Assembly (NCBI GenBank): GCA_964633355.1
Contig: CAZWGO010000003.1
Span: 62,001 to 126,000 of the forward strand
DNA length: 64,000 nucleotides
Origin: Micavibrio_B sp964633355
GTDB taxonomy: Bacteria > Pseudomonadota > Alphaproteobacteria > Micavibrionales > Micavibrionaceae
Direction: 5' to 3'
The notes under the pieces: generated by a model
The model's input: the letters and a program-made list of their open reading frames with translations, nothing else
Told to the model about the DNA's origin: nothing
Databases searched by the model: none
Made by a program: the position numbers and the translations under genes
Shown: piece by piece, positions 1 to 8,958 of the stretch
Numbering within the stretch: position 1 is the stretch's first letter
How the letters are laid out: every line of letters begins with the position of its first letter

Positions 1-43
1 TAACGTCGCGGAATATCTGCGCAAGAATATCAAGGCGATTTAA
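1..43 (+). CDS. 3' end of an unidentified gene
   Basis: An open frame enters from the left edge and stops at TAA 41-43. The visible C-terminal residues read NVAEYLRKNIKAI. This is too little to assign a family. Its stop codon overlaps the stop of the gene on the opposite strand, so the two genes converge tail to tail with no room for a terminator between them. Confidence 0.4.
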   Translation, partial: NVAEYLRKNIKAI

Positions 44-348
44 GGGGTTTTGGGCTTCGGGGGTTCATACCCTGCGGCTCTTAATTTCCGCTGGATTTCA
101 GGATCGATATCTTCGAAAGACGGCTGGGGATTTGATGGAACATGATCGCCTTTGCGGCCTATTTCATCCTGAACTTTGCTTTCTGCACCTTTGCGTTTCT
201 TAACGCTTTCCATGGCAGCATGAAATTCATCCTGCGCAGAAGGTTCAGTAGCAGGTGTTACCTTTCCGGCATTTTCGATGAAGGCTTTTACAGCTTCTGC
301 TCCCGGAGGGATATCACCTATTTTTCTTACCATACTCAATAAATCCAA
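40..348 (-). CDS. Hypothetical protein, 102 aa
   Basis: Small soluble protein with no signal peptide or membrane segment and no family I recognise. It is rich in charged residues in the middle (MESVKKRKGAESK) and in proline at the C-terminus (GYEPPKPKTP), so much of it is probably disordered. It starts 2 bases after the stop of a 58-codon gene on the same strand, which points to translational coupling in a two-gene unit. Function unknown. Confidence 0.55.
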   Translation of the reverse strand: MDLLSMVRKIGDIPPGAEAVKAFIENAGKVTPATEPSAQDEFHAAMESVKKRKGAESKVQDEIGRKGDHVPSNPQPSFEDIDPEIQRKLRAAGYEPPKPKTP

Positions 349-350
349 AT

Positions 351-527
351 TTAAGGTCTGGGTTCTATATATCCAGGAGATTCATCCTGCTTGACCAAAG
401 GTATACCTTCAGTGCCCAAGCGTGCGAGTAGGTCTTCAATTTCACGATTTACGCTTGAATCAGGCTTAAAATGATTTCTCAAGCCGACCCCTATTTCTTC
501 CGGTTGTAATTTATCTCGTCTACTCAT
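351..527 (-). CDS. Small hypothetical protein, 58 aa
   Basis: Read on the minus strand from ATG at 527 to TAA at 351. The product begins MSRRDKLQPEEIGVGL and is hydrophilic, with a short acidic helix (REIEDLLARLG) in the middle and the C-terminus GYIEPRP. The stop lies 2 bases before the start of the next minus-strand gene, the spacing expected of an operon. It is too short for family assignment. The support is the tight coupling and an uninterrupted frame filling the gap exactly. Confidence 0.5.
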   Translation of the reverse strand: MSRRDKLQPEEIGVGLRNHFKPDSSVNREIEDLLARLGTEGIPLVKQDESPGYIEPRP

Positions 528-546
528 AACAAATGAACATCAATTC

Positions 547-1263
547 CTATATTTGGTTCCCGTTTCGTAAAACGGTTTCTGCATGAATTGTATACGATCC
601 GTCCGTTTCATGCAAAATAATCCCGGGTAATATTCTGGCCGGGGTCTGGCGGTCCTTGATGGCGCGAATAATAACCCGCCGCGCCTCGGCTCCGGCGCGT
701 TGCCAGAGAGGAATTATCTCGATGGCGCCGAAGCTTTTGCCCATTACTTGAATGATCTTATCAATGCCGCCACTCGGGTAGATAATCGTCATCGTGCCAT
801 TGGATTTTACCAATCGGTGCGCCGCCTTAACCCAATCCCTGATACTTAAATCCTCATCGATATGGCCGTTGGCTTGCGCTTTTCCCTGATTGGGAGATGA
901 GAGATGCGTTCCCGCCTCGAAAAACGGCGGATTTAACATGACATGGTCGAAAGTCGGCGATTGATATTCGCGGATATCCGCCACTTCAAAATTGGCCGAT
1001 TTGTTGTTTAATTTACTATTCTGCCGCGCCAACTCGATATAATCGGTATTAATATCTATGCCGGTGAGTTTGGCATCCACGCGCCATAGCAGGCAAAAAG
1101 ACGCGCCGCCGACGCCGCAGCCCATATCAAGCACGGTTTCGCCCGCTTTTGCCGGAACCGCAGCCGCCAGCATGACGGAATCGAGACTGGTGCGAAACCC
1201 GCCTTCGGGCTGTAAAAGCCGGACTTTTTTGTCGAGAACGTAGATTTCTTGCGCCATACCCAT
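547..1263 (-). CDS. trmN6: tRNA1(Val) (adenine-37-N6)-methyltransferase-like protein
   Basis: Class I SAM-dependent methyltransferase of the TrmN6/YfiC group, expected to methylate N6 of A37 in tRNA-Val. Motif I is LDMGCGVGGASF, motif II contains TGID, and the N6-adenine methylase signature NPPFF is present. An in-frame ATG at 1380 exists, but the first 39 residues from there merely translate a palindromic repeat (CLPRESGDLE, SPFARGKQ). Starting at MGMAQEIYVLDKK (1263) gives 238 aa, the usual size for the family. The repeat arm GGGGAAAGCAG lies just before this ATG and may act as its ribosome binding site. It is divergent to the polyprenyl synthase gene. The substrate is inferred from family only. 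Confidence 0.75.
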   Translation of the reverse strand: MGMAQEIYVLDKKVRLLQPEGGFRTSLDSVMLAAAVPAKAGETVLDMGCGVGGASFCLLWRVDAKLTGIDINTDYIELARQNSKLNNKSANFEVADIREYQSPTFDHVMLNPPFFEAGTHLSSPNQGKAQANGHIDEDLSIRDWVKAAHRLVKSNGTMTIIYPSGGIDKIIQVMGKSFGAIEIIPLWQRAGAEARRVIIRAIKDRQTPARILPGIILHETDGSYTIHAETVLRNGNQI

Positions 1264-1264
1264 C

Positions 1265-1330
1265 TGCTTTCCCCGTGCAAACGGGGATCTCGTCAATTGC
1301 TCCAGATCCCCGCTTTCGCGGGGAAGACAA
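1265..1330. repeat. Palindromic element, family A (CCCCGCGAAAGCGGGG type)
   Basis: Two hairpin-forming halves, CCCCGTGCAAACGGGGATC and GATCCCCGCTTTCGCGGGG, are separated by about 20 bases and together form a long inverted repeat. Further copies with the same core lie at 8889, 14315, 17418, 28048 and 35021, with a short relative at 10326. This copy sits inside the upstream open frame of the methyltransferase gene. Confidence 0.9.
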
Positions 1331-1380
1331 GAGATTAAGTCAGTCATTGGCATTTTAAAAGCCTTTCGATATAAAGCCAT

Positions 1381-2391
1381 ATGCCCTTAAGTGCCACCAA
1401 AGACGTAAAAGCCACCAATCCGCTCGAAGACCTGTCTTTGCTGCTTAAATCCGATATGGAACAGGTCAATGCGCTGATCTACAAGCGCATGGACTCTGAA
1501 GTCGCGCTGATCCCGCAACTCGCCGGTTATTTGATCGCCTCGGGCGGCAAGCGCATGCGCCCGCTTCTAACCTTGGCCGCGACAAGATTATTCAGCGCCG
1601 ACACGACAAGATGCTACCCCCTCGCCGCCGCAGTCGAATTCATTCATACCGCTACTCTCCTTCATGACGATGTCGTGGATGAGAGCGAACAGCGAAGAGG
1701 CAAGGAATCCGCCAACCGCGTTTTCGGCAATCAGGAAACGGTATTGGTCGGGGATTTTCTTTTCTCGCGCTCGTTTGAATTGATGGTCGAGGACGGCTCG
1801 CTCGATGTTTTACGCATTCTCTCCAAAGCCTCCGCCGTCATTGCCGAAGGGGAAGTATTGCAGTTGTCTATCCAAGGAAATCTGGAGACAACTATCGATC
1901 AATATAAACGCGTCATCGGCGCGAAGACCGCCGCCCTCTTTGCCGCCGCAACCGAAATCGGCCCGATTGTCACCAATCAATCCGCAGAGATGCAAAAAGC
2001 CCTGCGCGATTACGGCTATAATCTCGGCATGGCTTTCCAGATCGCCGACGATGTGCTGGACTATCAAGCCGATGCCAATGAACTCGGCAAAGCCATCGGC
2101 GATGATTTCAAGGAAGGCAAGATGACCGCGCCTGTATTGTTTGCTTTAGAGAAGGCCGATGCATCCGAAAGAGAATTCTGGGCCAGAGTTTTCGGCGCGA
2201 AAGATGCGAGCGAAGCCGATTTAAAATTCGCGCAAGGCTTAATTCGTAAGCACAAAGCTGATATCAAATCGCTCGATATGGCGAAGGATTATGCGGATAT
2301 GGCGGCGAATGCTTTATCAGTATTACCTGATACACAGCTAAAATCGTTATTAATTGAAGCGGCTTACTTCGCTCTAGAGCGCAAGAAGTAA
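1381..2391 (+). CDS. ispB: Polyprenyl diphosphate synthase (octaprenyl/decaprenyl type)
   Basis: 336-aa trans-isoprenyl diphosphate synthase that extends FPP with isopentenyl units to make the side chain of ubiquinone. Diagnostic motifs are GGKRMRP, the first aspartate-rich motif in LLHDDVVDESEQRRG and the second in QIADDVLDYQAD. The all-alpha fold covers the whole length. The start ATG directly abuts the divergent upstream frame and has no obvious Shine-Dalgarno sequence. Chain length cannot be read with confidence from the sequence. Alphaproteobacteria usually make Q-10, so a decaprenyl product is an inference. Confidence 0.9.
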   Translation: MPLSATKDVKATNPLEDLSLLLKSDMEQVNALIYKRMDSEVALIPQLAGYLIASGGKRMRPLLTLAATRLFSADTTRCYPLAAAVEFIHTATLLHDDVVDESEQRRGKESANRVFGNQETVLVGDFLFSRSFELMVEDGSLDVLRILSKASAVIAEGEVLQLSIQGNLETTIDQYKRVIGAKTAALFAAATEIGPIVTNQSAEMQKALRDYGYNLGMAFQIADDVLDYQADANELGKAIGDDFKEGKMTAPVLFALEKADASEREFWARVFGAKDASEADLKFAQGLIRKHKADIKSLDMAKDYADMAANALSVLPDTQLKSLLIEAAYFALERKK

Positions 2392-2460
2392 TATTTTATT
2401 GAAAAATTCCCTAAACCCCTTTTAAATCATCCCATAACAAGAAAATGAGTGGGAGCCGGA

Positions 2461-3771
2461 ATGAATACGCCTGAACAGGATTTAGAAGACCTTATTGCCA
2501 AACATAATCTGCAAGGTCCGCAGCTTAAAAAGTTTTTTAGAAAAGCTGTTAGAGAGAACTGGCCCGGTTTTCCTTCTTTCTCTACTTATTCAACAGACGC
2601 CAAAGATGGGCCGCATATTCATGAAACGCCCACGTCATCGATTGGCAGCGGCGCGGTTCTGACTTGGAAACGAAATGGCGTTCGCAAGGTTTTAATGGGT
2701 GAGGCCGGTGGTCATTATCATGAATTACAACTTCGTAATCCTAAGAATACCGCACCGCCTGTAGACAGCTTTACCATCCCTGGCGGATTTATAACTTTAG
2801 CCTATACAAAAGGTAGCAGCCTTGTTCCCACATCAGATCAGCCGGAAAATGCCTATGCCGCCGCAGCACGGGAAATCGAAGAGGAATTCCGCCTGCCTGA
2901 CGGCTCGCCCCTCTTAAAGATCGACCCTGCCAGATTGAAAATCATGGATACGGTTTCTATGGGCGGGAATGGTAATTATATGACAGTTATGGGTTTCATG
3001 TACGAACTGAATGAAGATGAAATCGATATTGTCGAGGAACATGTTTATCGTCTAGAAAATGATCTGGAATATAACCAAGCTTGCGCAGACGCTACGATCA
3101 ATGATGAAACAAATCTTCCTGAAATATGTGATAAGAAAATCTTCGACCTTTCTGACATAACTTCCGGGCAGGTTAATCTTCTTCACAAAGATCAGCATTC
3201 TTTATTCGAAAAAATTAATCAATATTTTCATGATCTTGAAACACCCAAGCATCGTGTTGGCCCAACTTTGGCCTATAACGAAAAAGTAATGACATTAGAG
3301 AAATTGACTGCACAGGTTGCAGATTGGCGTGAAAATACAAATGCATCAATCGGCGTTACAACAGGCGTGTTCGACATTCTACATCCCGGGCATATTTCCT
3401 TTCTGCATGACGCTCATCGCGAATGTGGCCGCTTGGTTGTTATCATTGCTTCTGACAGAACCGTCAAAGAGCAAAAAGGCGACGACAAGCCTATGATCAA
3501 TGAAAATCTTCGTGCTCAATCTATCGCAGCCTTAAGTTATGTTGACGCGATAATTATATCAGACAGCACTTATCATGAAGAAATCTTAGATGCGCTCAAA
3601 GCTGATATAATGTTCAAAGGCCATGATTATGCCGACAAACCTATCTACGGTGCAGAAAGAGTAGGTCAGGTTATGATTATCCCTTGCGCCGAAGATAAGT
3701 TTTTCTCAAGCAGCCAGTTAATAAAAACTATTTGGGAAAAGAAACCAGAATATCCGGCGCCATTCCCTTAA
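2461..3771 (+). CDS. Nudix hydrolase - RfaE2-like nucleotidyltransferase fusion
   Basis: 436 aa with two recognisable parts. Residues about 60-200 hold a Nudix-like domain: a PGGF loop followed, after an insertion, by the helix ENAYAAAAREIEEEF, which matches the RExxEE core. Residues about 300-430 form a cytidylyltransferase-like domain with TTGVFDILHPGH (the HxGH nucleotide-binding motif), a conserved KG position (FKGHDYADK) and FFSSSQLIK, closest in style to the C-terminal domain of HldE/RfaE2 (ADP-heptose synthesis) and to TagD. The ATG at 2461 is preceded by GGGAGCCGGA, so it is preferred over the in-frame GTG at 2449. The substrate is unknown. The fusion is Nudix first, the reverse of the known NMN adenylyltransferase-Nudix proteins. 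Confidence 0.75.
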   Translation: MNTPEQDLEDLIAKHNLQGPQLKKFFRKAVRENWPGFPSFSTYSTDAKDGPHIHETPTSSIGSGAVLTWKRNGVRKVLMGEAGGHYHELQLRNPKNTAPPVDSFTIPGGFITLAYTKGSSLVPTSDQPENAYAAAAREIEEEFRLPDGSPLLKIDPARLKIMDTVSMGGNGNYMTVMGFMYELNEDEIDIVEEHVYRLENDLEYNQACADATINDETNLPEICDKKIFDLSDITSGQVNLLHKDQHSLFEKINQYFHDLETPKHRVGPTLAYNEKVMTLEKLTAQVADWRENTNASIGVTTGVFDILHPGHISFLHDAHRECGRLVVIIASDRTVKEQKGDDKPMINENLRAQSIAALSYVDAIIISDSTYHEEILDALKADIMFKGHDYADKPIYGAERVGQVMIIPCAEDKFFSSSQLIKTIWEKKPEYPAPFP

Positions 3772-3775
3772 TAAT

Positions 3776-6652
3776 CTACTTCTTCAACTGCTGTAAGATT
3801 GCAAAAGGATTGTCTTCAACCTTGGCATTGGCAGAATAGGTGCGCGGGGAATCGTCACGCTCTTTCTTGAAATCCTTTTTCTTGTCGAATCTCTTTTTAT
3901 CAAATTTCGGCTTGTCGTTGCTGAAAGCGGGTTTCTTTTCGCCGGGTCTGAATTCTTTGCGCTCTTGCGGGAATGGTTTCTTTTCACGCGGCGTAAATTC
4001 ACGCGGTTTGCGCTCGGCTTGTTCCTGATGCGCCTTGCCTTTGCGCAGGATAAATTCATCGAGGACAGGTTTTGGTTTGGCTTGCGGTTTTGGCGTCTCA
4101 ACAGCAGCGACAACTTCGCCTTCGACAGCAGGAATTTCTTCTGCTTTCACTTCTTCCGTCGCTTCTTCAACTTTTGGCTTTTCAGCTTTTACTTCGGCAA
4201 CTTCTTCGACTTGAGCCGCCTCTATATGTTTATGGCCCATGGCTTCTAAAATTGCATAAAGATCGGCAATGCCGCAGCCCATCCATTCCGCCATTTTATG
4301 GTCGGCGCGGAAGCGGCCTTTATCGGCGTTGTCGTAGATCAAGTTAATCACACGATCGAGCATGTCGATACGAACCGCACGCGGGCCGTAAACCGGATAA
4401 CCGATCGCTTTGTAGAAATCAGGATTGATCGTTGCCGGATCGACCGTGACCGACATAGAGCCGTCGCGCGGCGTTGGCGCTGGCAATGGCTGGTCGTTAT
4501 AGAGGCTCCAAAGCAATGCACGCAAACGTACACCGGCTGGCTTGTTCAGTTCAGGCAAGAACACCAACAGAGGTCCGAGCTTTACTTTTTTCTGACGCAG
4601 TTCGCGGCGGCCATCGGCGTCGAGTGTTTCGATCATCGGGTCGACTTGCGTACGCGGGACAATTCCTGTGCCTTCGAATAGCTGGAACGCAATACCGCGT
4701 GCCGCGCCGGACATTTTATTTTCTTCGGTCTCGTCGCCAACGAGATTGAATAACGGTTCCAGCACTGTATAGATATGCGCCTTCACCCATGTCTGCAGAT
4801 GTTCGGTTACGGCGTTTTTATCCTGTGTTTCAAGGAGGTCCGAATTAAGGAGTTCGATTTCCGGCTGCAAAAGACTTGCGCTTTTTTTCACGCGGGCGAT
4901 TGGCTGGCCCGGCAAAGGATTGCTGGCGTCTTGTTGAAAGAAAATCTGGCCATCGTCCTGCAATTTAAATTGCTTCGCTACCGCTGTCAGTATCATGTTT
5001 AATCGTCGTCCTATTTCAGATTTAAGCGTGGATCTTGCCACCGACATTATGACCTTTTTATCCGGTCCGGTAACGCCCGCGTCTGGTATAAACCGAAAAC
5101 CGGTCAATTGTCCAACAGGATGTCCTTCAACCACCACTGTTCCGTCACTTTTTACGCCCGCCAGCAGGGTTGCCCCTTCTTCACGCCCTTTCAGAAGGAC
5201 AGCGGAGCGCCGATCGACGAAACGGCGCAATAATCCTTCGTGAAGCGCGTCGGACAGACGGTCCTCAATGGCGCGGGTTTTACCCTGCCAGTTTTCCGGG
5301 TCTTTGAACCACCCTGCCCGATAGGAAATATAGGTCCAGGTGCGGATATGGGCGATGCGCGACATCAGCGTATCGACATCGCCGTCCATGCGGTCAAGGC
5401 GTGCGATTTGCGGCATTACCCAGTCATCAGGTAAAACGCCTTCATCGGACATCAGATGATTGAAAACCCCAGCCAGAAGTTCGTGATGGCTTTCATGGAT
5501 CGTTTTTCTGAAATCGGGAATCTGGCAGACATCCCATAGCAGGCGGATCGTATCCGGCGTGGTGGCACGCGCCATGATATCGTCACGGATGGTAAATTTT
5601 TCCAGCGTGATAAAATCATCTCCGGGCCAGCCTTTTTGCAGAGCAGCCTGTCCGGAAAAAACATCGAGAGAGCGCAAAAGCATTTTCGGCGAGGAGAAAT
5701 CAAGATCGCTGTTCCGCCAGCTTAATTGCTGAAGATTTTCAAAGCGGTGATTTTCGATGCGTTCGACATCGTCCGGATCGAAATCAGGGATATGGCCGGT
5801 GACGCCGAACGTGCCGTCGGTTTTATGCCTGCCTGCCCGCCCCGCGATTTGCGCCAGTTCCGCCGGTGATAATTTACGCATTTTCTGCCCGTCGAATTTG
5901 CGCGTCGAGGCAAATGCGACATGGCCGATATCCATGTTTAGTCCCATACCGATGGCGTCTGTCGCCACCAGAAAATCAACTTCGCCGGACTGGTACATCT
6001 CCACTTGGGCATTACGCGTACGCGGAGATAAGGCGCCGAGAACAATCGCCGTTCCGCCGCGTTGGCGTCTGATTAAATCGGCGACTTCATACAAATCGTT
6101 GATGGTAAAAGCGACGATGGCCGACCTTGCCGGAAGCCGCGTCATTTTCTTGAAACCTGTATAGGTGAGATTTGAAAATCTTTCCTGCGAGCGGATTTCA
6201 ATTCCCGGGATCAATTCTTTCAATAAAGGCTTTACGGTTTCAGATCCCATGAACATGGTTTCGAGCCTGCCGCGCGCACAAAGCAGGCGGTCAGTAAAAA
6301 CATGGCCGCGATCAGGGTCCGCCGCGAGCTGTATCTCGTCTATCGCAACGAAATCGAAATCCTGATTTCCATGCAACATGGCAGGCATGGCTTCGGTCGT
6401 GCAGATAAAATACCGCGCATGTTTCGGGATGATCTTTTCTTCGCCGGTGACCAGCGCCACCGCGCCGACACCCTTTATCTGGACGATCTTATCGTAGTTT
6501 TCTCTCGCCAAAAGACGCAAAGGAAACCCGATAATGCCGGAATGATGAGACAGCATCTGCTCCACGGCACGATAAGTCTTGCCGGTATTGGTAGGCCCCA
6601 AAATGGCGGTGATCAGGCCGTCATAGGCAATTGCTCTGTTTATAGGGGACAT
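3776..6652 (-). CDS. Suv3-like superfamily 2 helicase
   Basis: 958-aa helicase related to mitochondrial SUV3, common in alphaproteobacteria and probably acting on RNA. Walker A is GPTNTGKTYRA, motif II is DEIQ within FVAIDEIQLAADPDRGH, and motif VI is QIAGRAGRH. The start MSPINRAIAYDGL (6652) puts Walker A near residue 20 as in relatives. An ATG at 6721 would add 23 unlikely residues running into an inverted repeat. The last 170 residues or so are low-complexity: Glu/Val/Lys-rich, then Lys/Arg/Phe-rich (KFDKKRFDKKKDFKKERD), likely a disordered RNA-binding tail. Its 3' end converges with the Nudix fusion gene, with only 4 bases between them. Confidence 0.88.
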   Translation of the reverse strand: MSPINRAIAYDGLITAILGPTNTGKTYRAVEQMLSHHSGIIGFPLRLLARENYDKIVQIKGVGAVALVTGEEKIIPKHARYFICTTEAMPAMLHGNQDFDFVAIDEIQLAADPDRGHVFTDRLLCARGRLETMFMGSETVKPLLKELIPGIEIRSQERFSNLTYTGFKKMTRLPARSAIVAFTINDLYEVADLIRRQRGGTAIVLGALSPRTRNAQVEMYQSGEVDFLVATDAIGMGLNMDIGHVAFASTRKFDGQKMRKLSPAELAQIAGRAGRHKTDGTFGVTGHIPDFDPDDVERIENHRFENLQQLSWRNSDLDFSSPKMLLRSLDVFSGQAALQKGWPGDDFITLEKFTIRDDIMARATTPDTIRLLWDVCQIPDFRKTIHESHHELLAGVFNHLMSDEGVLPDDWVMPQIARLDRMDGDVDTLMSRIAHIRTWTYISYRAGWFKDPENWQGKTRAIEDRLSDALHEGLLRRFVDRRSAVLLKGREEGATLLAGVKSDGTVVVEGHPVGQLTGFRFIPDAGVTGPDKKVIMSVARSTLKSEIGRRLNMILTAVAKQFKLQDDGQIFFQQDASNPLPGQPIARVKKSASLLQPEIELLNSDLLETQDKNAVTEHLQTWVKAHIYTVLEPLFNLVGDETEENKMSGAARGIAFQLFEGTGIVPRTQVDPMIETLDADGRRELRQKKVKLGPLLVFLPELNKPAGVRLRALLWSLYNDQPLPAPTPRDGSMSVTVDPATINPDFYKAIGYPVYGPRAVRIDMLDRVINLIYDNADKGRFRADHKMAEWMGCGIADLYAILEAMGHKHIEAAQVEEVAEVKAEKPKVEEATEEVKAEEIPAVEGEVVAAVETPKPQAKPKPVLDEFILRKGKAHQEQAERKPREFTPREKKPFPQERKEFRPGEKKPAFSNDKPKFDKKRFDKKKDFKKERDDSPRTYSANAKVEDNPFAILQQLKK

Positions 6653-6714
6653 ATGGCGGCCTGTTGTTCTTTTAAAGAAATGATATATATACAATGATAT
6701 ATCAAGACAATTAA

Positions 6715-6789
6715 TTGTCATCCTGAGCGTAAGCGAAGGATCTTTTTTGCTGCTTCACCCAGATCCTTCGCTTACGCTCAGGATGACAA
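6715..6789. repeat. Perfect inverted repeat, 29-bp arms
   Basis: The arm at 6715-6743 and the arm at 6761-6789 are exact reverse complements (core CATCCTGAGCGTAAGCGAAG) around a 17-base loop. It fills most of the gap between two divergent genes. The sequence differs from the C/G-rich palindromes elsewhere, so it is a separate repeat family. A related but diverged element occurs near 42609. Confidence 0.9.
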
Positions 6790-6806
6790 GTTTTTAGGAG
6801 AACTAC

Positions 6807-7742
6807 ATGACTGCCCCCTTTAAGTTTCTGGTCGTATTTTTTTGTGTTCTTTTTATATCCAACGCTTCTTTCGCCGCCAATATTGACCAGCAAGGCGCAA
6901 CCGCCCTGCAAGAGCGCTTTGCAAAAGAGATCTCTTCACGCAAGGATATCAAAGTTGCGGGCAGCAAGGCCGATTTCAGCGGCAATGTTTCCGTTTTGCC
7001 AAAAAGCAATTTTTATGAAGTAACGCTGCCTCCGATGAAACTGACCAACCCGCAAGGTGACGTTTTAAATGTCGGTAAGGTCATCATGAATATGATGCCC
7101 ACCGATAATGCCAATGAGTGGAAATCATCTGTTGCCGTTCCCAAACTCCTCACCTATTCCGGCAAAAACCCGGGCAAATTATCGCTGGGCAGCCAGAAAG
7201 CCTCCGGCGTCTGGGATATGGATATGTTTGGCTTTCGAACATTCAATGCATCTTACGGCGATATTTCCTATCGCGACGAGACGAGCAATGAAGGAACTGC
7301 CGTTTCCAACGTCAATATCGACTATGATTTGAGCAAATCGGAATCCGGCTTCTCCGGCCCCGTCAATATCACTGCCAATGACCTGAATTTTGTCGACGCA
7401 AAAAATCAAAAATCGCCCTTGGCAAAATCTTTGAAAGTCCAGTCTCAAATCGCAGCCGATAAAAATGCTGCGCGCGGTTTTACGCAAACTTCACAGGCAG
7501 AAATCAGTGGGCTAAGCAGCGCGGTTAATTTGATTGGAACGAAACTCAAAGATCCGGCGACGCAAAACAAAGCGCAGTTACAAAAGACACTTGGAATTTT
7601 AAGCGTCCTGCAAATGTCGGGCAAACCTGTTAGCGGCAACGACGATACGCGCAGCTATAACGTCAAAACCGACGCTCAAGGCCGCACTTTGTTGAACGGC
7701 GTCGATATCAGCCTTCTGATGAATGCGGCATCAATTAAGTAG
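6807..7742 (+). CDS. Exported protein of unknown function, 311 aa
   Basis: N-terminal Sec signal peptide (hydrophobic FLVVFFCVLFISNASFA, likely cleaved after SFAA). The mature part has no cysteines or membrane segments and looks mainly beta-stranded, with repeated amphipathic strands (NFYEVTLPPMKLTN, GDVLNVGKVIMNMMP). The layout recalls periplasmic YdgA/DUF945- or DUF2125-like proteins, but I cannot name a family with confidence. TTTTAGGAG lies 9 bases before the ATG. The 3' end overlaps hemW tail to tail by 12 bases. Confidence 0.7.
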   Translation: MTAPFKFLVVFFCVLFISNASFAANIDQQGATALQERFAKEISSRKDIKVAGSKADFSGNVSVLPKSNFYEVTLPPMKLTNPQGDVLNVGKVIMNMMPTDNANEWKSSVAVPKLLTYSGKNPGKLSLGSQKASGVWDMDMFGFRTFNASYGDISYRDETSNEGTAVSNVNIDYDLSKSESGFSGPVNITANDLNFVDAKNQKSPLAKSLKVQSQIAADKNAARGFTQTSQAEISGLSSAVNLIGTKLKDPATQNKAQLQKTLGILSVLQMSGKPVSGNDDTRSYNVKTDAQGRTLLNGVDISLLMNAASIK

Positions 7743-8876
7743 ATAATTCAGCACGCCGTTCAGGCATTTACGGCCTGAATGTGTCGCCCGGATAATATCG
7801 TTTTCAAAAATCAGCAAGCCCTCATCGCAGAGTTTGCTGATTTTTCTTTGCTCGATAATTTCAAGCGGATCGCCGCCATATTCGGATTGCAGGCGGGATA
7901 AGGGCACGCCTTCCTCCAAACGAAGCCCCATCATCACCGCTTCCTGCAATCGTTGAACCGGCTCGATCAATTCAAACTCATGATGGGAATGACCATTGGC
8001 CTCCACGCGCTGCAACCAGATATCCGGCGCGCGGTGAGTCCGCGTTGCATATTTCTTGCCGCCTAATGTCAGTCGCCCGTGTGCGCCCGGCCCTATTCCG
8101 GCGTAATCGCCATAGCGCCAGTAAATAAGATTATGCCGCGATTGCTGGCCCGGTCTTGCATAGTTCGATACTTCGTAAGTTTCAAAACCTGACGCTTTCA
8201 TAATTTCTTCGGTAGCATCATAAAAATCTGCGGCCAGTTCTTCTGCCGGAATTTTGAATTCTCCCCGCGCATGCTGGATAAAGAAGGGCGTGTTTTTCTC
8301 GATGGTGAGCTGATACAGCGAGATATGTCCGGCGGCGATTTGCAAGGCTTCGCGCAATTCTTCTTTCCACGCCTCGACCGTTTGCTGGGGCCGCGCATAG
8401 ATCAAATCAAAACTGAAACGGTCGAAATTATCCGCCGCCATCTGGATGGCTTCTCTGGCTTGTTCCGTATCATGGGTACGGCCCAGAAATTTTAAATCTT
8501 CACTTCGTAGCGATTGAATGCCGAGGGATAAACGGTTTACACCTGCGGCTTTGAAAGCTTTGAATTTTTCCGCTTCCGAAGACGTTGGATTGGCTTCTAA
8601 GGTCACTTCCCAATCCGGCGATACATCCCAATGCGATTTAACAGCATCCAGTATCATCTGGACCGTTTCAGGTTTCATTAGCGAAGGTGTGCCCCCGCCA
8701 AAGAAAACGGTTTCAACCGTGCGCCCCTTGGTCATATCAGCGATATAGTTGATTTCCTTGAGATAGGCTTTGGCGAAAGCCTCATGATCTACGCGCTCAT
8801 GGACATGGGAATTGAAATCACAATAAGGACATTTCGACAGGCAAAATGGCCAGTGAACATAGATACCGAAGGACAT
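7731..8876 (-). CDS. hemW: Radical SAM heme chaperone HemW
   Basis: 381-aa radical SAM protein of the HemN/HemW family. The iron-sulfur motif is CLSKCPYC near residue 12, followed by GGGTPSLM (SAM binding) and a C-terminal HemN domain. It lacks the N-terminal extension and extra cysteine context of true HemN, so a heme-insertion chaperone is more likely than coproporphyrinogen oxidase. It lies in the order rph-rdgB-hemW next to hrcA, a conserved alphaproteobacterial cluster. A palindromic element separates it from rdgB, but co-transcription is likely. Confidence 0.9.
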   Translation of the reverse strand: MSFGIYVHWPFCLSKCPYCDFNSHVHERVDHEAFAKAYLKEINYIADMTKGRTVETVFFGGGTPSLMKPETVQMILDAVKSHWDVSPDWEVTLEANPTSSEAEKFKAFKAAGVNRLSLGIQSLRSEDLKFLGRTHDTEQAREAIQMAADNFDRFSFDLIYARPQQTVEAWKEELREALQIAAGHISLYQLTIEKNTPFFIQHARGEFKIPAEELAADFYDATEEIMKASGFETYEVSNYARPGQQSRHNLIYWRYGDYAGIGPGAHGRLTLGGKKYATRTHRAPDIWLQRVEANGHSHHEFELIEPVQRLQEAVMMGLRLEEGVPLSRLQSEYGGDPLEIIEQRKISKLCDEGLLIFENDIIRATHSGRKCLNGVLNYLLN

Positions 8877-8888
8877 TTAAGCGCCTTT

Positions 8889-8952
8889 TGCTTCCCCCGC
8901 GAAAGCGGGGGTCTGGAACGGAAATATATCCCCGCTTCCGCGGGGAAAACAC
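8889..8952. repeat. Palindromic element, family A
   Basis: Halves CCCCCGCGAAAGCGGGGG and CCCCGCTTCCGCGGGG with a 21-base spacer, placed between rdgB and hemW inside what is probably one transcript. In RNA it would form two strong hairpins or one long one, which could affect expression of hemW relative to rdgB. Confidence 0.9.
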
Positions 8953-8958
8953 AATGTA

